Shown here one piece after another: positions 18,797 through 26,854 of a DNA stretch of 64,000 nt. Position 1 is the stretch's first letter; every line of letters starts with the position of its first letter. This stretch comes from Erysipelothrix rhusiopathiae (GTDB lineage Bacteria > Bacillota_I > Bacilli_A > Erysipelotrichales > Erysipelotrichaceae). Under the pieces are notes generated by a model that saw only the letters and a list, made by a program, of their open reading frames with translations, had not been told where the DNA came from and did no database searches. A program made the position numbers and the translations under genes. The stretch spans positions 496,001 to 560,000 of the forward strand of contig NZ_LR134439.1 in assembly GCF_900637845.1 (NCBI RefSeq), given 5' to 3'.

Positions 18797-19615
18797 CTAG
18801 ACGACAGTTTTCTCCACATGTGAAGGAGGATAGCCAAATAAGTGTTTAAATATTTTGGTAAAATAAGAAGTAGAATTATAGCCACAGGCTTTAGCGACCT
18901 CTCCCACACGTAGGTTTGACTCACTTAATAGTTCATAAGCATAATGACACCTTACCTCATTGAGGTAGTTGTTGATGGTGGTATCGGTTTCCTCTTTAAA
19001 AAGACGACAGTAATAAAACTTACTGATACCAATATCACGACATATTTGATCAAGTGTTAATTCCTCTTTGTAATTTTTATGCATATATTGAATTCCTTGT
19101 TTCACAATATCAATTTTAGAGTGTTTTCGATCGGTGTGAACAGGGATTCGTGGTTGATATTTAACCAGCATATCAAAAAGGGAATACGTTAAGGGACTGA
19201 GTGATGATGTGGCGTCATTAAGGCTTGCATCGTATTCAAGTGATATAACATGCAACATGGCTACAAGTTCTGGCCTCAGTGATACCGTTTCAAACTGTTT
19301 GTGTTCTAAATCAAGATTAAAATTCTCAGGATAACGATGATCAATGATATAGCGATCAAGTGTTATTCCTTCTGTTCTTGGTACAATACGTCGTGTTTGA
19401 CCGGGATTGATAAAAACAACGGTGTCTTTCATTGCTGTAAAGACCTCATCCTCAATATCAATCTCACAAAGACCGGTTTTGACTAAGATGATTTCAAAGT
19501 CATTATGCCAGTAAAAAGCATTGGTTGCAGTTGAAAGATCAAACTCACAATGTTCCACAATCAATGGCGAATCTGCACGACTAAAACTATAATGTTCGAA
19601 ATAAAGATTATTCAT
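18797..19615 (-). CDS. AraC-family transcriptional regulator
   Basis: The 272-residue protein has an N-terminal cupin-like sensor (about 20-120, with FYWHNDFEIILVKTG) and a C-terminal double HTH of AraC/XylS type (about 170-268). The latter includes LDQICRDIGISKFYYCRLFKEE and VAKACGYNSTSYFTKIFKHLFGYPP. Such regulators usually control sugar-use genes. Its promoter carries a near-perfect cre site, so it may respond to carbon supply. No sugar operon is adjacent, so its target is unknown; it may act on the PanE-like gene or at a distance. Confidence 0.88.
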   Translation of the reverse strand: MNNLYFEHYSFSRADSPLIVEHCEFDLSTATNAFYWHNDFEIILVKTGLCEIDIEDEVFTAMKDTVVFINPGQTRRIVPRTEGITLDRYIIDHRYPENFNLDLEHKQFETVSLRPELVAMLHVISLEYDASLNDATSSLSPLTYSLFDMLVKYQPRIPVHTDRKHSKIDIVKQGIQYMHKNYKEELTLDQICRDIGISKFYYCRLFKEETDTTINNYLNEVRCHYAYELLSESNLRVGEVAKACGYNSTSYFTKIFKHLFGYPPSHVEKTVV

Positions 19616-19664
19616 ACCCTAGCACCCCTAAACAATTCTTTATATATCATTATCTTATAATTTC

Positions 19665-19706
19665 AGTATAGACTTGCTTTTATCAAGTGTCAAGTAAACG
19701 CTTACA
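19665..19706 (-). promoter_or_regulatory. Promoter of the AraC-type gene with overlapping cre site
   Basis: On the minus strand TTGACA (19688-19693) and TATACT (19665-19670) are 17 bp apart. Immediately upstream, at 19693-19706, TGTAAGCGTTTACT matches the cre consensus at 13 of 14 positions. Confidence 0.8.
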
Positions 19707-19835
19707 ATTTTCAAAGTGTTCACAATAAATGCGTAGTATATTATCTATTTTAGCGGTAAATCGATATATTTTGTCTTTTCTTTGATTCATTTCACAAATT
19801 GAACATGCATTAAAAAGATAGGAATCTTGCTCTTA

Positions 19836-19862
19836 AAAAAAACCAAATCTTTTGATTTGGTT
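19836..19862 (-). terminator. Terminator after the M42 peptidase gene
   Basis: AACCAAATC (19841-19849) pairs with GATTTGGTT (19854-19862); T run on the minus strand. It overlaps the stop codon. Confidence 0.88.
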
Positions 19863-20892
19863 AGAATTTTGAACTGAGGTAGGCAATTCCGAGATCAATC
19901 GTTGCTTTGATGGCTTCTTCATGCGTACGTTCAAAGCTGTGAGATGCATCAACACCAGGACCGATGAGTCCTGCTTTAAAATCATAACCTGCACGTAATG
20001 CAGCGGAAGCATCTGATCCGTAGTAAGGATAAATATCAATTTTGTGAGGGATATTGTTTTGTGAAGCAAGCGCTACAAGACGTTTACGAAGTTCGTAATC
20101 ATAAGGGCCGCTGCTATCTTTTGCACAGATTGTTACTGAGAATTCGTCTGAAGTTTGTCCTTGTCCGGGTGCTGCCATATCGACTGCAATGAATTCAAAT
20201 GTCTTTTCAGGGATTGCGGCACTGGAGCCATGTCCTACTTCTTCAAAGGTAGAGATAAAGAAATTGGTCGTGTAGCTGGGTTTTGTTTTTGTGGATACAA
20301 AATGTTCGGCCATACCAAATAACGCGATAACACATGCTTTATCGTCGAGATGACGAGATTTGATAAAGCCACTATCTGTAATCTTGCAGCGTGGATCTAA
20401 ATGAACATAGTCTCCAACATTAATACCAAGTGCAACAACATCATCATGTGTCTTAACTTTTTCGTCAATACGTACTTCTAAGTTTTTTTGTGTACGTTCT
20501 GTTGTTGAGGTTAAAGCACCATGGACATGAGACGATGCGACATTGGTAAGAATAGTACCGGAATAAAAACTTCCTGATAGGGTTTCAATTGCGACATGTT
20601 CACCTTCAATGGTAGACCAAGCATAACCCCCTAATTGAGTAAGACGAAGCTTACCATCAGATGTAATCTCTTTTACAAGACAACCAAGTGTATCCACGTG
20701 TGCGGATAAGGTAACTTCCTTTTCAGTACATTCCCCCTCTAAACTAGCGATTAGGGCCCCTTTGACGGTTCTACGTGTTTTTAAACCGAGCGCTTTAAAG
20801 CGTTCTTCACAGAATAACACTGCTTCTTCAGTGTTCCCAGTAGGACTTTTAATATTTAAAAGTGTTTCTAAATCATGGATAAGATGTTTCAT
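19861..20892 (-). CDS. M42-family glutamyl/deblocking aminopeptidase
   Basis: This 343-residue cytoplasmic metallopeptidase fits the M42 family (PepA/FrvX-like), which forms tetrahedral dodecamers cutting N-terminal residues from peptides. The dinuclear zinc ligands are visible: SAHVDTLG near residue 68, SRHLDDKA near 175, FEEVGHGSS near 208 (catalytic and metal Glu), AVDMAAPG near 230 and the terminal ASHSFERTHEEA with the last His. The start follows AAAGGAGACAC; an upstream in-frame reading to 20955 is rejected. It stands alone with its own terminator. Confidence 0.92.
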   Translation of the reverse strand: MKHLIHDLETLLNIKSPTGNTEEAVLFCEERFKALGLKTRRTVKGALIASLEGECTEKEVTLSAHVDTLGCLVKEITSDGKLRLTQLGGYAWSTIEGEHVAIETLSGSFYSGTILTNVASSHVHGALTSTTERTQKNLEVRIDEKVKTHDDVVALGINVGDYVHLDPRCKITDSGFIKSRHLDDKACVIALFGMAEHFVSTKTKPSYTTNFFISTFEEVGHGSSAAIPEKTFEFIAVDMAAPGQGQTSDEFSVTICAKDSSGPYDYELRKRLVALASQNNIPHKIDIYPYYGSDASAALRAGYDFKAGLIGPGVDASHSFERTHEEAIKATIDLGIAYLSSKF

Positions 20893-20957
20893 ACGTGTCT
20901 CCTTTATAATACAAGTATTATGCCATAGATGAAGTTTTAAGCATAGGTTATCCATAA

Positions 20958-20987
20958 AAAAAGAGCATGAAGCACGCTCTAAATTAC
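20958..20987 (-). terminator. Terminator after the effector-domain gene
   Basis: On the minus strand AGAGCGTG and CATGCTCT form a stem with one G-U pair, followed by seven T. Confidence 0.8.
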
Positions 20988-21461
20988 AAATCCAATAATC
21001 ATAATTGTTTTTTCTTGGCTTGGGTCAAAATATTCATAACGTTCCAAGATTACCTTCGGTTGACGCTCTGCCTCTATGACATTTGCCTGTTTTAAATGAT
21101 CCCATGCGAAATCAACCAGGGGTGTTTCAAAGAGTTCACCATTTTGTGTTGAACCTTCTATAAACACATTAACAAGGACCCCATTGGGTAAAGGATAACT
21201 GTCATAGGATGCCGGTACTGGTGCATCACTTCTGAAAATTTGCCCGATCCAATAAGCATCATCTTCCGCCACCAAACCGATGGGTGATGCATAATGGGGT
21301 GCACTTTCCTTCATGACATCTTCAAATAAATCCCCTTCAAACCACGTTTTCCATTGGTTTTGATACATACCGTTTTCTTGATCTACCTCTGTATATCGTG
21401 TTCCAATTAATTTTAGGGAATGATGTACAACTTCATTTTCCAACTCAACAACCTTTAACAT
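20979..21461 (-). CDS. Hypothetical protein with GyrI-like/effector-binding features
   Basis: The 160-residue protein is not certainly identified. Its alternating strand pattern and the stretch YPLPNGVLVNVFIEG near residue 90 recall the GyrI-like/SOUL effector-binding fold that also ends some MerR regulators. It lacks any DNA-binding domain. The ATG at 21461 follows GGAG at nine bases; a TTG at 21476 overlaps that site and is rejected. It is transcribed alone, with a hairpin after the stop. Confidence 0.6.
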   Translation of the reverse strand: MLKVVELENEVVHHSLKLIGTRYTEVDQENGMYQNQWKTWFEGDLFEDVMKESAPHYASPIGLVAEDDAYWIGQIFRSDAPVPASYDSYPLPNGVLVNVFIEGSTQNGELFETPLVDFAWDHLKQANVIEAERQPKVILERYEYFDPSQEKTIMIIGFVI

Positions 21462-21574
21462 AATCAAAATCTCCAATCTCTTTCAATTATCATACGCTAC
21501 ATGAGGCGGTCCTTCAATTATTATTTTAGGTTTTGAGAGGAGGGTGTTATAATACTTATAGGAGTGTGATCACA

Positions 21575-21757
21575 ATGAAAGATTCAAAAAAAATCATGAT
21601 TTGGTCCGTAGAAATTCTTGTTTGCGCAATCTTTTTTATGGTTTTTGACCTTGAAGTTAAGATAACAGGAATTGTGGTAATTATTTTTGTGTTTATTATG
21701 TTGAATGAACATTTTCTTTATGGCTTATTAGGTCTGAAAGATGAAGAACGCAAGTAG
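21575..21757 (+). CDS. Small two-helix membrane protein
   Basis: Sixty residues with two hydrophobic helices, about 6-23 and 29-48, and a charged C-terminal LKDEERK. GGAG lies about ten bases upstream of the ATG. I do not recognise a family. Between it and the next gene are 80 bp without a terminator, so co-transcription with the S51-like peptidase is possible. Confidence 0.6.
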   Translation: MKDSKKIMIWSVEILVCAIFFMVFDLEVKITGIVVIIFVFIMLNEHFLYGLLGLKDEERK

Positions 21758-21838
21758 TTAATTTTTATAATTGGTATTCTATATTTCTTGTGTTTTAAGC
21801 AATCTTGTGTTAATCTCATATATCAAAGAGGTGATTTT

Positions 21839-22564
21839 ATGGGAACAATCGTAACAATCGGTGGGGGCACCGATGTATTTGGTAGTGCACCCGCAATTGA
21901 AAAGAAATTAGTGGCCATGACACGTAAGGCGAAACCACGTGTCTTGGTATTACCAACCGCAAGCTCTGATGGTGTTGAATATATTGAGGCGCTTACACAA
22001 CGATTTGAAGCACTTGGTTGTGATGTGGATGTTTTAAAACTTGTTTCGGAGTCTCCATCCCAAGCTGTGATTCAGTATAAATTATTGAATACAGACTTAA
22101 TTTATGTTGGTGGAGGCGATACACGCATGATGGTTAAGGTTTGGCGTCAACGTGGTGTTGATCATGTTTTAAAAGATGCATATCATCGTGGGATTATTCT
22201 TGCTGGACTTAGTGCTGGGTCAAACTGTTGGTATCAATACAGTCATAGTGATTCCGAATCGTTCCATAATAAAGAGGATTGGAAGTTTATCATGACTTCA
22301 TGTCTTGGTTTTATTCAAGCAGTTCATGTACCCCATTATAATGAACCGGGACGTGATACCTTTGATGAGTTTTATAAAGCTTATCCGACAATGCCAGGGA
22401 TTGCTTTGGAAGATGGAGTTGCAATGATTTATGAAGGTTCAAAAGCTCATATTTTTAAAGAACATAATCATTGTAAAGCGTATGTATTTACACATGTTGA
22501 AGGATTAATTCAAAAGCATGAACTTCACGAAGATGATGTCCTTGAAATCGAAATAAATATATAG
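21839..22564 (+). CDS. Peptidase S51-like protein (dipeptidase E/cyanophycinase family)
   Basis: The 241-residue protein has the class I glutamine-amidotransferase-like fold of peptidase family S51. The N-terminal TIVTIGGGTD, the YVGGGDTRMMVKVWRQRGVD stretch near residue 92 and GLSAGSNCW near residue 122 (nucleophile Ser in the elbow) are typical, as is the following tract to the active-site His. Family members cut aspartyl dipeptides or cyanophycin. The specific substrate is unknown. The ATG follows AGAGGTG; the longer reading from 21788 is rejected. Confidence 0.85.
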   Translation: MGTIVTIGGGTDVFGSAPAIEKKLVAMTRKAKPRVLVLPTASSDGVEYIEALTQRFEALGCDVDVLKLVSESPSQAVIQYKLLNTDLIYVGGGDTRMMVKVWRQRGVDHVLKDAYHRGIILAGLSAGSNCWYQYSHSDSESFHNKEDWKFIMTSCLGFIQAVHVPHYNEPGRDTFDEFYKAYPTMPGIALEDGVAMIYEGSKAHIFKEHNHCKAYVFTHVEGLIQKHELHEDDVLEIEINI

Positions 22565-22609
22565 AAAACAGTTAGTCGTTTCAAATGGAACGCTAACTGT
22601 TTTTTTTGT
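22565..22609 (+). terminator. Intrinsic terminator after the S51-like gene
   Basis: AAAACAGTTAG (22566-22576) pairs with CTAACTGTTTT (22593-22603) followed by more T. Confidence 0.88.
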
Positions 22610-22618
22610 ATATAAGCA

Positions 22619-22641
22619 TAAAAAAACCACTCGAAAGTGGT
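22619..22641 (-). terminator. Terminator of the tRNA-Lys transcript
   Basis: On the minus strand ACCACT and AGTGGT enclose a TTCG tetraloop and lead into TTTTTT. Confidence 0.88.
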
Positions 22642-22654
22642 GTAATAAACTCAA

Positions 22655-22730
22655 TGGTGCTCCGTCACGGGCTCGAACCGTGGACCCACTGATTAAGAGT
22701 CAGTTGCTCTACCGACTGAGCTAACGGAGC
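22655..22730 (-). tRNA. tRNA-Lys (anticodon CTT)
   Basis: The minus strand folds into a complete cloverleaf of 76 nt with CCA encoded. The acceptor stem is GCTCCGT with ACGGAGC, discriminator A. The D arm has TAGCTCAGTCGGTAGAGCA, the anticodon stem ACTGA/TCAGT holds loop CTCTTAA, and the T arm has GGTTCGAGCC. The anticodon CTT reads AAG, lysine. Confidence 0.97.
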
Positions 22731-22742
22731 GTTTGCCTTTAT

Positions 22743-22770
22743 ATTATAACGCTATGATTTTTAATTTCAA
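22743..22770 (-). promoter_or_regulatory. Promoter of tRNA-Lys
   Basis: On the minus strand TTGAAA (22765-22770) and TATAAT (22743-22748) are 16 bp apart, 13 bp before the mature tRNA. Confidence 0.8.
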
Positions 22771-22803
22771 TAAAAACTTTCACTTTTTTAAAAAACATCA
22801 AAC

Positions 22804-22832
22804 TTGAATGCGAAAATCATATATCATATAAT
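22804..22832 (+). promoter_or_regulatory. Promoter of the thioredoxin-reductase-like gene
   Basis: TTGAAT (22804-22809) and TATAAT (22827-22832) are 17 bp apart. Confidence 0.75.
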
Positions 22833-22856
22833 TGAAAGAGTTTGAAGGAGATATCT

Positions 22857-23735
22857 ATGAAAGAAACCGATGCATTAATAATTGGTAAGGGACCAGCAGG
22901 GATACAGGCTGCCGTGTATCTTAAACGTGGGAATGTGGACACGACTGTAATAGGAAAAGATTTGGGTGCTAGTGAAACGGCTCGTGATGTGGATAACTTC
23001 TATGGATTCACATCCATTGGTGGTGTTGAATTGGTTGAACGTGGGATTAATCAAGCCATTGAACTTGGAATTGATGTGGTGACAGATGAAGTGTTATCCA
23101 TTAGTTTTGATGGTGAAGGGTATTGTGTTGAAACAATCCATGAGACGTATAAAGCCATCAGTGTTTTACTTGCGACGGGATCACATCGAAATATACCGAG
23201 AATTCGTAAAATTCGAAATTATAATGGACGTGGTGTTTCTTATTGTGCAGTATGTGATGCGTTTTTCTATCGTGGTAAAACCGTTGCGGTTGTTGGGAGT
23301 GCAGAGTATGCAGCCCATGAGGCAGCGGAACTTGTCGAGATTGCATCCAAAGTATACGTGCTTACAAATGGTGAACCGATAACCGGAACCTTTGACGAAC
23401 GTTGTATCATCCTTGAAGAAAAAGTAAAAACTGTTGTCGGTGAGGAAAAAGTTTCTGGAGTTGAAATGGAATCAGGTATTATTGATCTTGATGGTATTTT
23501 TGTCGCAATTGGCTCTGCAACGACAACAGATTTAGCGAATAAATTAGGCTTAGGTGTTGAGAATGGTCGCATTCTTGTGAATGAGAATATGGAAACAAAT
23601 ATGCCAGGATTGTATGCTGCTGGGGATTGTACCTTTGGTGTCCAACAAATTGCGAAAGCCGTTGGAGATGGATGTATTGCGGGTATGAACATGATCAGTT
23701 ATATTCGTGGTATTAAACGCGGTCTGAAAGCATGA
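22857..23735 (+). CDS. Thioredoxin-reductase-like flavoprotein
   Basis: The 292-residue protein has the class II thioredoxin reductase layout: an FAD motif (ALIIGKGPAGIQAAVYLKRG), a CAVCD redox-active disulfide near residue 131, and the C-terminal FAD contact GLYAAGDCTFGVQQIAKAVGDG. The NADPH-binding loop reads VVGSAEYAAHEAAEL and lacks the usual GxGxxA glycines. It may use another donor or work more like a ferredoxin-type reductase. No thioredoxin gene is adjacent. It overlaps the HAD gene by 4 bp (ATGA). The start follows AAGGAG. Confidence 0.88.
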   Translation: MKETDALIIGKGPAGIQAAVYLKRGNVDTTVIGKDLGASETARDVDNFYGFTSIGGVELVERGINQAIELGIDVVTDEVLSISFDGEGYCVETIHETYKAISVLLATGSHRNIPRIRKIRNYNGRGVSYCAVCDAFFYRGKTVAVVGSAEYAAHEAAELVEIASKVYVLTNGEPITGTFDERCIILEEKVKTVVGEEKVSGVEMESGIIDLDGIFVAIGSATTTDLANKLGLGVENGRILVNENMETNMPGLYAAGDCTFGVQQIAKAVGDGCIAGMNMISYIRGIKRGLKA

Positions 23736-24499
23736 TCCAAGTTTTTGCCAGCGATTATGATGGAACGCTTTTTCGAAATTCTAAAGTCAGTCAAAAAGAT
23801 CTTGAAGCGATTAAGGCATTTCAAAGACGAGGCCATAAGTTCGGTATTGTGACAGGACGTACAATGCATTCAATATGTGCGGAAATTGATAAATATGGGA
23901 TACCCGTTGATTTTATTGTTGGGATTAATGGGGGTGTTGTCTTAAGTTATGATCATCAGGAGTTGTTTTTAAGCAATCTTAATCAAAATGTCGTGGATTC
24001 ACTGATCGTAGATATTGAAGCTTTTGGGGTTTTGTTTTATGGTGTTAATGATGGATATCGCTTAAGTCGTGTGGTCATGGATGCATCAATTCAACCAGTT
24101 AAACCTAATATTCCACTTACTGATTTATCGGATTTAAAACACGAACGTGGTGTTCAAGCGATGTATGTCGTGACACAATCGCAGGATAAGGCTTTAGCCC
24201 TTACCCATGACATCAATGAAAAATACGGTGATCGTGGTGTTGTTGCCTATCAAAATGTGAGTGCTGTCGATATAGGTATGCGTGGGATTTCCAAAGCAAC
24301 GGGATTACAAGAAATTCTTGATTTCTATCATTTCGAAGGACCTGTGTATACCATGGGTGATAGTTATAATGACCTTCCAATGATTGATGCGTTTTGTGGC
24401 TTTGTGGTTTCTGATGGCGAATCATCGGTGAAAGCAATGGCACAAGCCGTTTTTCCAAGTGTTGGGGATGCGATTTGCTCACTTTTAGATAAAAAATAA
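23732..24499 (+). CDS. Cof-type HAD-superfamily phosphatase
   Basis: The 255-residue protein has the HAD motifs of the Cof (IIB) subclass: FASDYDGTLF (nucleophile Asp), VTGRT (motif II), the conserved Lys in RGISKATGLQ (motif III) and GDSYNDLPMI (motif IV). A cap of about 100 residues lies between motifs II and III. These enzymes remove phosphate from sugar phosphates or cofactors; the substrate is not predictable. Translation is coupled to the flavoprotein gene through ATGA. Confidence 0.92.
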   Translation: MIQVFASDYDGTLFRNSKVSQKDLEAIKAFQRRGHKFGIVTGRTMHSICAEIDKYGIPVDFIVGINGGVVLSYDHQELFLSNLNQNVVDSLIVDIEAFGVLFYGVNDGYRLSRVVMDASIQPVKPNIPLTDLSDLKHERGVQAMYVVTQSQDKALALTHDINEKYGDRGVVAYQNVSAVDIGMRGISKATGLQEILDFYHFEGPVYTMGDSYNDLPMIDAFCGFVVSDGESSVKAMAQAVFPSVGDAICSLLDKK

Positions 24500-24502
24500 C
24501 GA

Positions 24503-24528
24503 AACAAGCATTTTTGCTTGTTTTTTCT
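24503..24528 (+). terminator. Intrinsic terminator
   Basis: AACAAGCA (24503-24510) pairs with TGCTTGTT (24515-24522), then T run. Confidence 0.85.
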
Positions 24529-24579
24529 ATGTTTAAAGTGCTTAAAACTGTTATTATAGAGGACGAAGAGGGGAATTCT

Positions 24580-26394
24580 ATGAAGATTTTTAAGAGGTTT
24601 CAGATGCTTCTTGGCTTTATTGTGTTTTTAGCCGGAGCAATTCTTGCTTTAGGTGCATGTTTTTATTTCCTCGCACCAGGAAAACTTGAGATATCGATTC
24701 AAATGCATGGCTTGGGATTAATGTTAATGATTCTGGGTTTTATGATCAGTGGTGAATTAACCAAACTCGGTCAGAAATATGAGATTTGTATGTGTATCCC
24801 AGGACAAATTTTACTTGCATTAGCGTCTTTATCCGTCATCATGTGGATTTTGTCATATTCTGTTTTACGCGTCTTTGACTTATACTACATCTACATGGGA
24901 CTTATTATTGTTTGGAGTATTGGTTTAGGAATTTTAAATTGGTGGCGTTGGCCCGGGAAATGTGTTCGTCCCAAACGTCCTGTGAAACAACAAACTCATT
25001 TTACCGAAGAACAAGCGTTTCGTAATGCACTGGAGTCACAGTCATACCAAACGATGTGTCAGATATCTAAAATACTGGATATTCAACGTCAAGTGGAAAA
25101 CCAAGCTAAGCTGGTAAAACCAATCCGCATTGATACATGTATTCAAAATGTTTATAGTCACAGTCTAAACTTTGATACCTATGAAAACTTTTTAAAGGGT
25201 TTGGATGTCCGTTATTTAATTACTTTAACGCAGTGGATCTTAGATCCATCTGATTGGAATCGTTTGAATAAAGAAATTGAAAATGATCGCTATAACTTTA
25301 ATGGTCCGAAAAGTATGTTTGATAATCGCTTCTTGGAGATTCATCGTCTCAGTGATTATCTTTTAAATGAGTCGATTGAACTACCGGGAGGAACGTCTGA
25401 TTTTTTCCGAACAACACGTGTAAATACAGTTTTCGTAACCATTGCGAGCGCCATTGCGATTTCAAAACTTCTATTCTTTGAACGCATTGCAATGACTTTG
25501 GATGCACGTCATCCTTTATATAAGATTTTATCGGAAGCGTGTTTTAAAACCGATTCTGTAGTTGGGGTTTATCATGAAACACATGAAATCTATGCATTAG
25601 ATCCTTTACCGGGAATTCGGGTTCAATTTGAATACCGTTATCTTGTGAATGATTTTTATCATAGCAAATATGATCAAGACGGTCGATCCATCTTTAATGA
25701 TGTGGTTGTGGATCCTGAGAAGAGTCTTCATGATAACATTTGTATTTGGCTGGAATATTATGCGAAAAATCCAGAGTGTGCACATGAGAGTATTACACGT
25801 CCAATTGTGCATGCGTGCATTCGCCGTGGTTCGCTGATTACAATGACAAAAACAAAAGACATTATTTGGATTTTAAGACAACTTGAAAACTATGAGGCAT
25901 ACTTTAAAGATTATCAGTTAAAATATGCGGATTCCTTTCAAGCTTATGAAGAAGAAAAAGAACGTGATCAATCCTTAGACCTTGCATGTGCTCATATAAA
26001 AACTGATTTACAGTTTTACCAGTATACTAAAGACTTGCTCAGTAAGTTTTGTTATACGGTGTTGGGACGTGATCAAGAAGTGAACCCATCGGAGATGGTG
26101 CTCTATCGTGCAGATGGCTTTACGTATTATGTTCGTATTCTGTATATGAAGTCTTGTGTCGATCAACAATCTGTGATGGAGGGCTTAACTTCTCCCTATT
26201 ATGATCGTGCAGATGCACATGTTATTCTTTCAAATGCAGATTATACAGAAGAAGCACGAAGTCTTGCGGAATCAAAACAAATTCAATTATTAAACGGTAA
26301 GGACTTAGGCATGATCAAACATTATGCAACACGAAAGAAACGCATTCATGATTTAGATATCATTAAGCGTTTAGGGGATTTAGAAACAGTTTAA
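24580..26394 (+). CDS. Membrane protein with C-terminal restriction-endonuclease-like region
   Basis: I recognise no named family for this 604-residue protein. The first 125 residues hold four hydrophobic helices (about 8-30, 44-62, 70-95, 103-122). A long, mostly helical cytoplasmic part follows. The last 100 residues resemble the end of an Mrr-type nuclease fold: VLYRADGFTYYVRILYMKS, then DRADAHVILSNADYTEEARSLAESKQIQLLNGKDL. This compares with the ILVTTSNY...LINGSEL pattern of the real Mrr-type gene at 48537. The acidic catalytic residues are not clear. The start follows GAGGGGAAT. Single gene with its own terminator. Confidence 0.65.
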   Translation: MKIFKRFQMLLGFIVFLAGAILALGACFYFLAPGKLEISIQMHGLGLMLMILGFMISGELTKLGQKYEICMCIPGQILLALASLSVIMWILSYSVLRVFDLYYIYMGLIIVWSIGLGILNWWRWPGKCVRPKRPVKQQTHFTEEQAFRNALESQSYQTMCQISKILDIQRQVENQAKLVKPIRIDTCIQNVYSHSLNFDTYENFLKGLDVRYLITLTQWILDPSDWNRLNKEIENDRYNFNGPKSMFDNRFLEIHRLSDYLLNESIELPGGTSDFFRTTRVNTVFVTIASAIAISKLLFFERIAMTLDARHPLYKILSEACFKTDSVVGVYHETHEIYALDPLPGIRVQFEYRYLVNDFYHSKYDQDGRSIFNDVVVDPEKSLHDNICIWLEYYAKNPECAHESITRPIVHACIRRGSLITMTKTKDIIWILRQLENYEAYFKDYQLKYADSFQAYEEEKERDQSLDLACAHIKTDLQFYQYTKDLLSKFCYTVLGRDQEVNPSEMVLYRADGFTYYVRILYMKSCVDQQSVMEGLTSPYYDRADAHVILSNADYTEEARSLAESKQIQLLNGKDLGMIKHYATRKKRIHDLDIIKRLGDLETV

Positions 26395-26434
26395 AAAAGT
26401 GGTGATGCGAAAGAATGGCATCGCCACTTTTTTC
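26394..26434 (+). terminator. Intrinsic terminator
   Basis: AAAGTGGTGATGC and GCATCGCCACTTT form a 13-bp stem with one G-U pair, followed by T. Confidence 0.85.
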
Positions 26435-26444
26435 CGTTTTGGGC

Positions 26445-26499
26445 TTGTGATTTTAAATAAAGCAACGTATAATATGAACACATGAACAACTACTCATAT
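26445..26499 (+). promoter_or_regulatory. Promoter and likely operator of the metal-efflux pair
   Basis: TTGTGA (26445-26450) and TATAAT (26468-26473) are 17 bp apart. ATATGA at 26472-26477 and TCATAT at 26494-26499 form a dyad overlapping the -10 end, resembling the ATATGAA-type half-sites of ArsR/SmtB repressors. Confidence 0.65.
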
Positions 26500-26515
26500 G
26501 AAAGGAACCCCGATT

Positions 26516-26851
26516 ATGAATCAAAAAGAATTAGAACACGATGAAATTAAAATTCTTCAAGAAACACTTTTAGCCGAAGATGAATATACTGATTTATCGA
26601 TGCTATTTAAAATGTTCGCCGATCCAACCCGTTTAAGAATCTTTACGATCTTGTCACATCAAACGGTTTGTGTTGATGATTTAGCGGAAATTCTTGGTAT
26701 GACGCAATCTGCTGTCTCACATCAGTTGGCATCACTTCGAAAAATGAATCTTGTAAGAAGTTCAAAAGTTGGAAAAAATGCTTACTATCAACTCGCAGAC
26801 AGTCACGTAATGCAAATCTTTAGTCAAGCACTCGATCACGTAAAGGAGTAA
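26516..26851 (+). CDS. ArsR/SmtB-family metal-responsive repressor (CzrA-like)
   Basis: The 111-residue protein is a winged-helix ArsR/SmtB repressor with MFADPTRLRIFTIL and the recognition helix MTQSAVSHQLASLRKMNLV. The last helix has DSHVMQIFSQALDHVKE, i.e. D-x-H and H-x-x-E spaced like the alpha-5 zinc site of CzrA/SmtB. The CxC motif of the alpha-3 (cadmium/lead) site is reduced to a single Cys (CVDDL), pointing to a zinc-type sensor. The ATPase gene follows 3 bp after the stop, so it should derepress on excess zinc or cobalt. Start ATG at 26516 uses AAAGGA. Confidence 0.9.
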   Translation: MNQKELEHDEIKILQETLLAEDEYTDLSMLFKMFADPTRLRIFTILSHQTVCVDDLAEILGMTQSAVSHQLASLRKMNLVRSSKVGKNAYYQLADSHVMQIFSQALDHVKE

Positions 26852-26854
26852 ACG

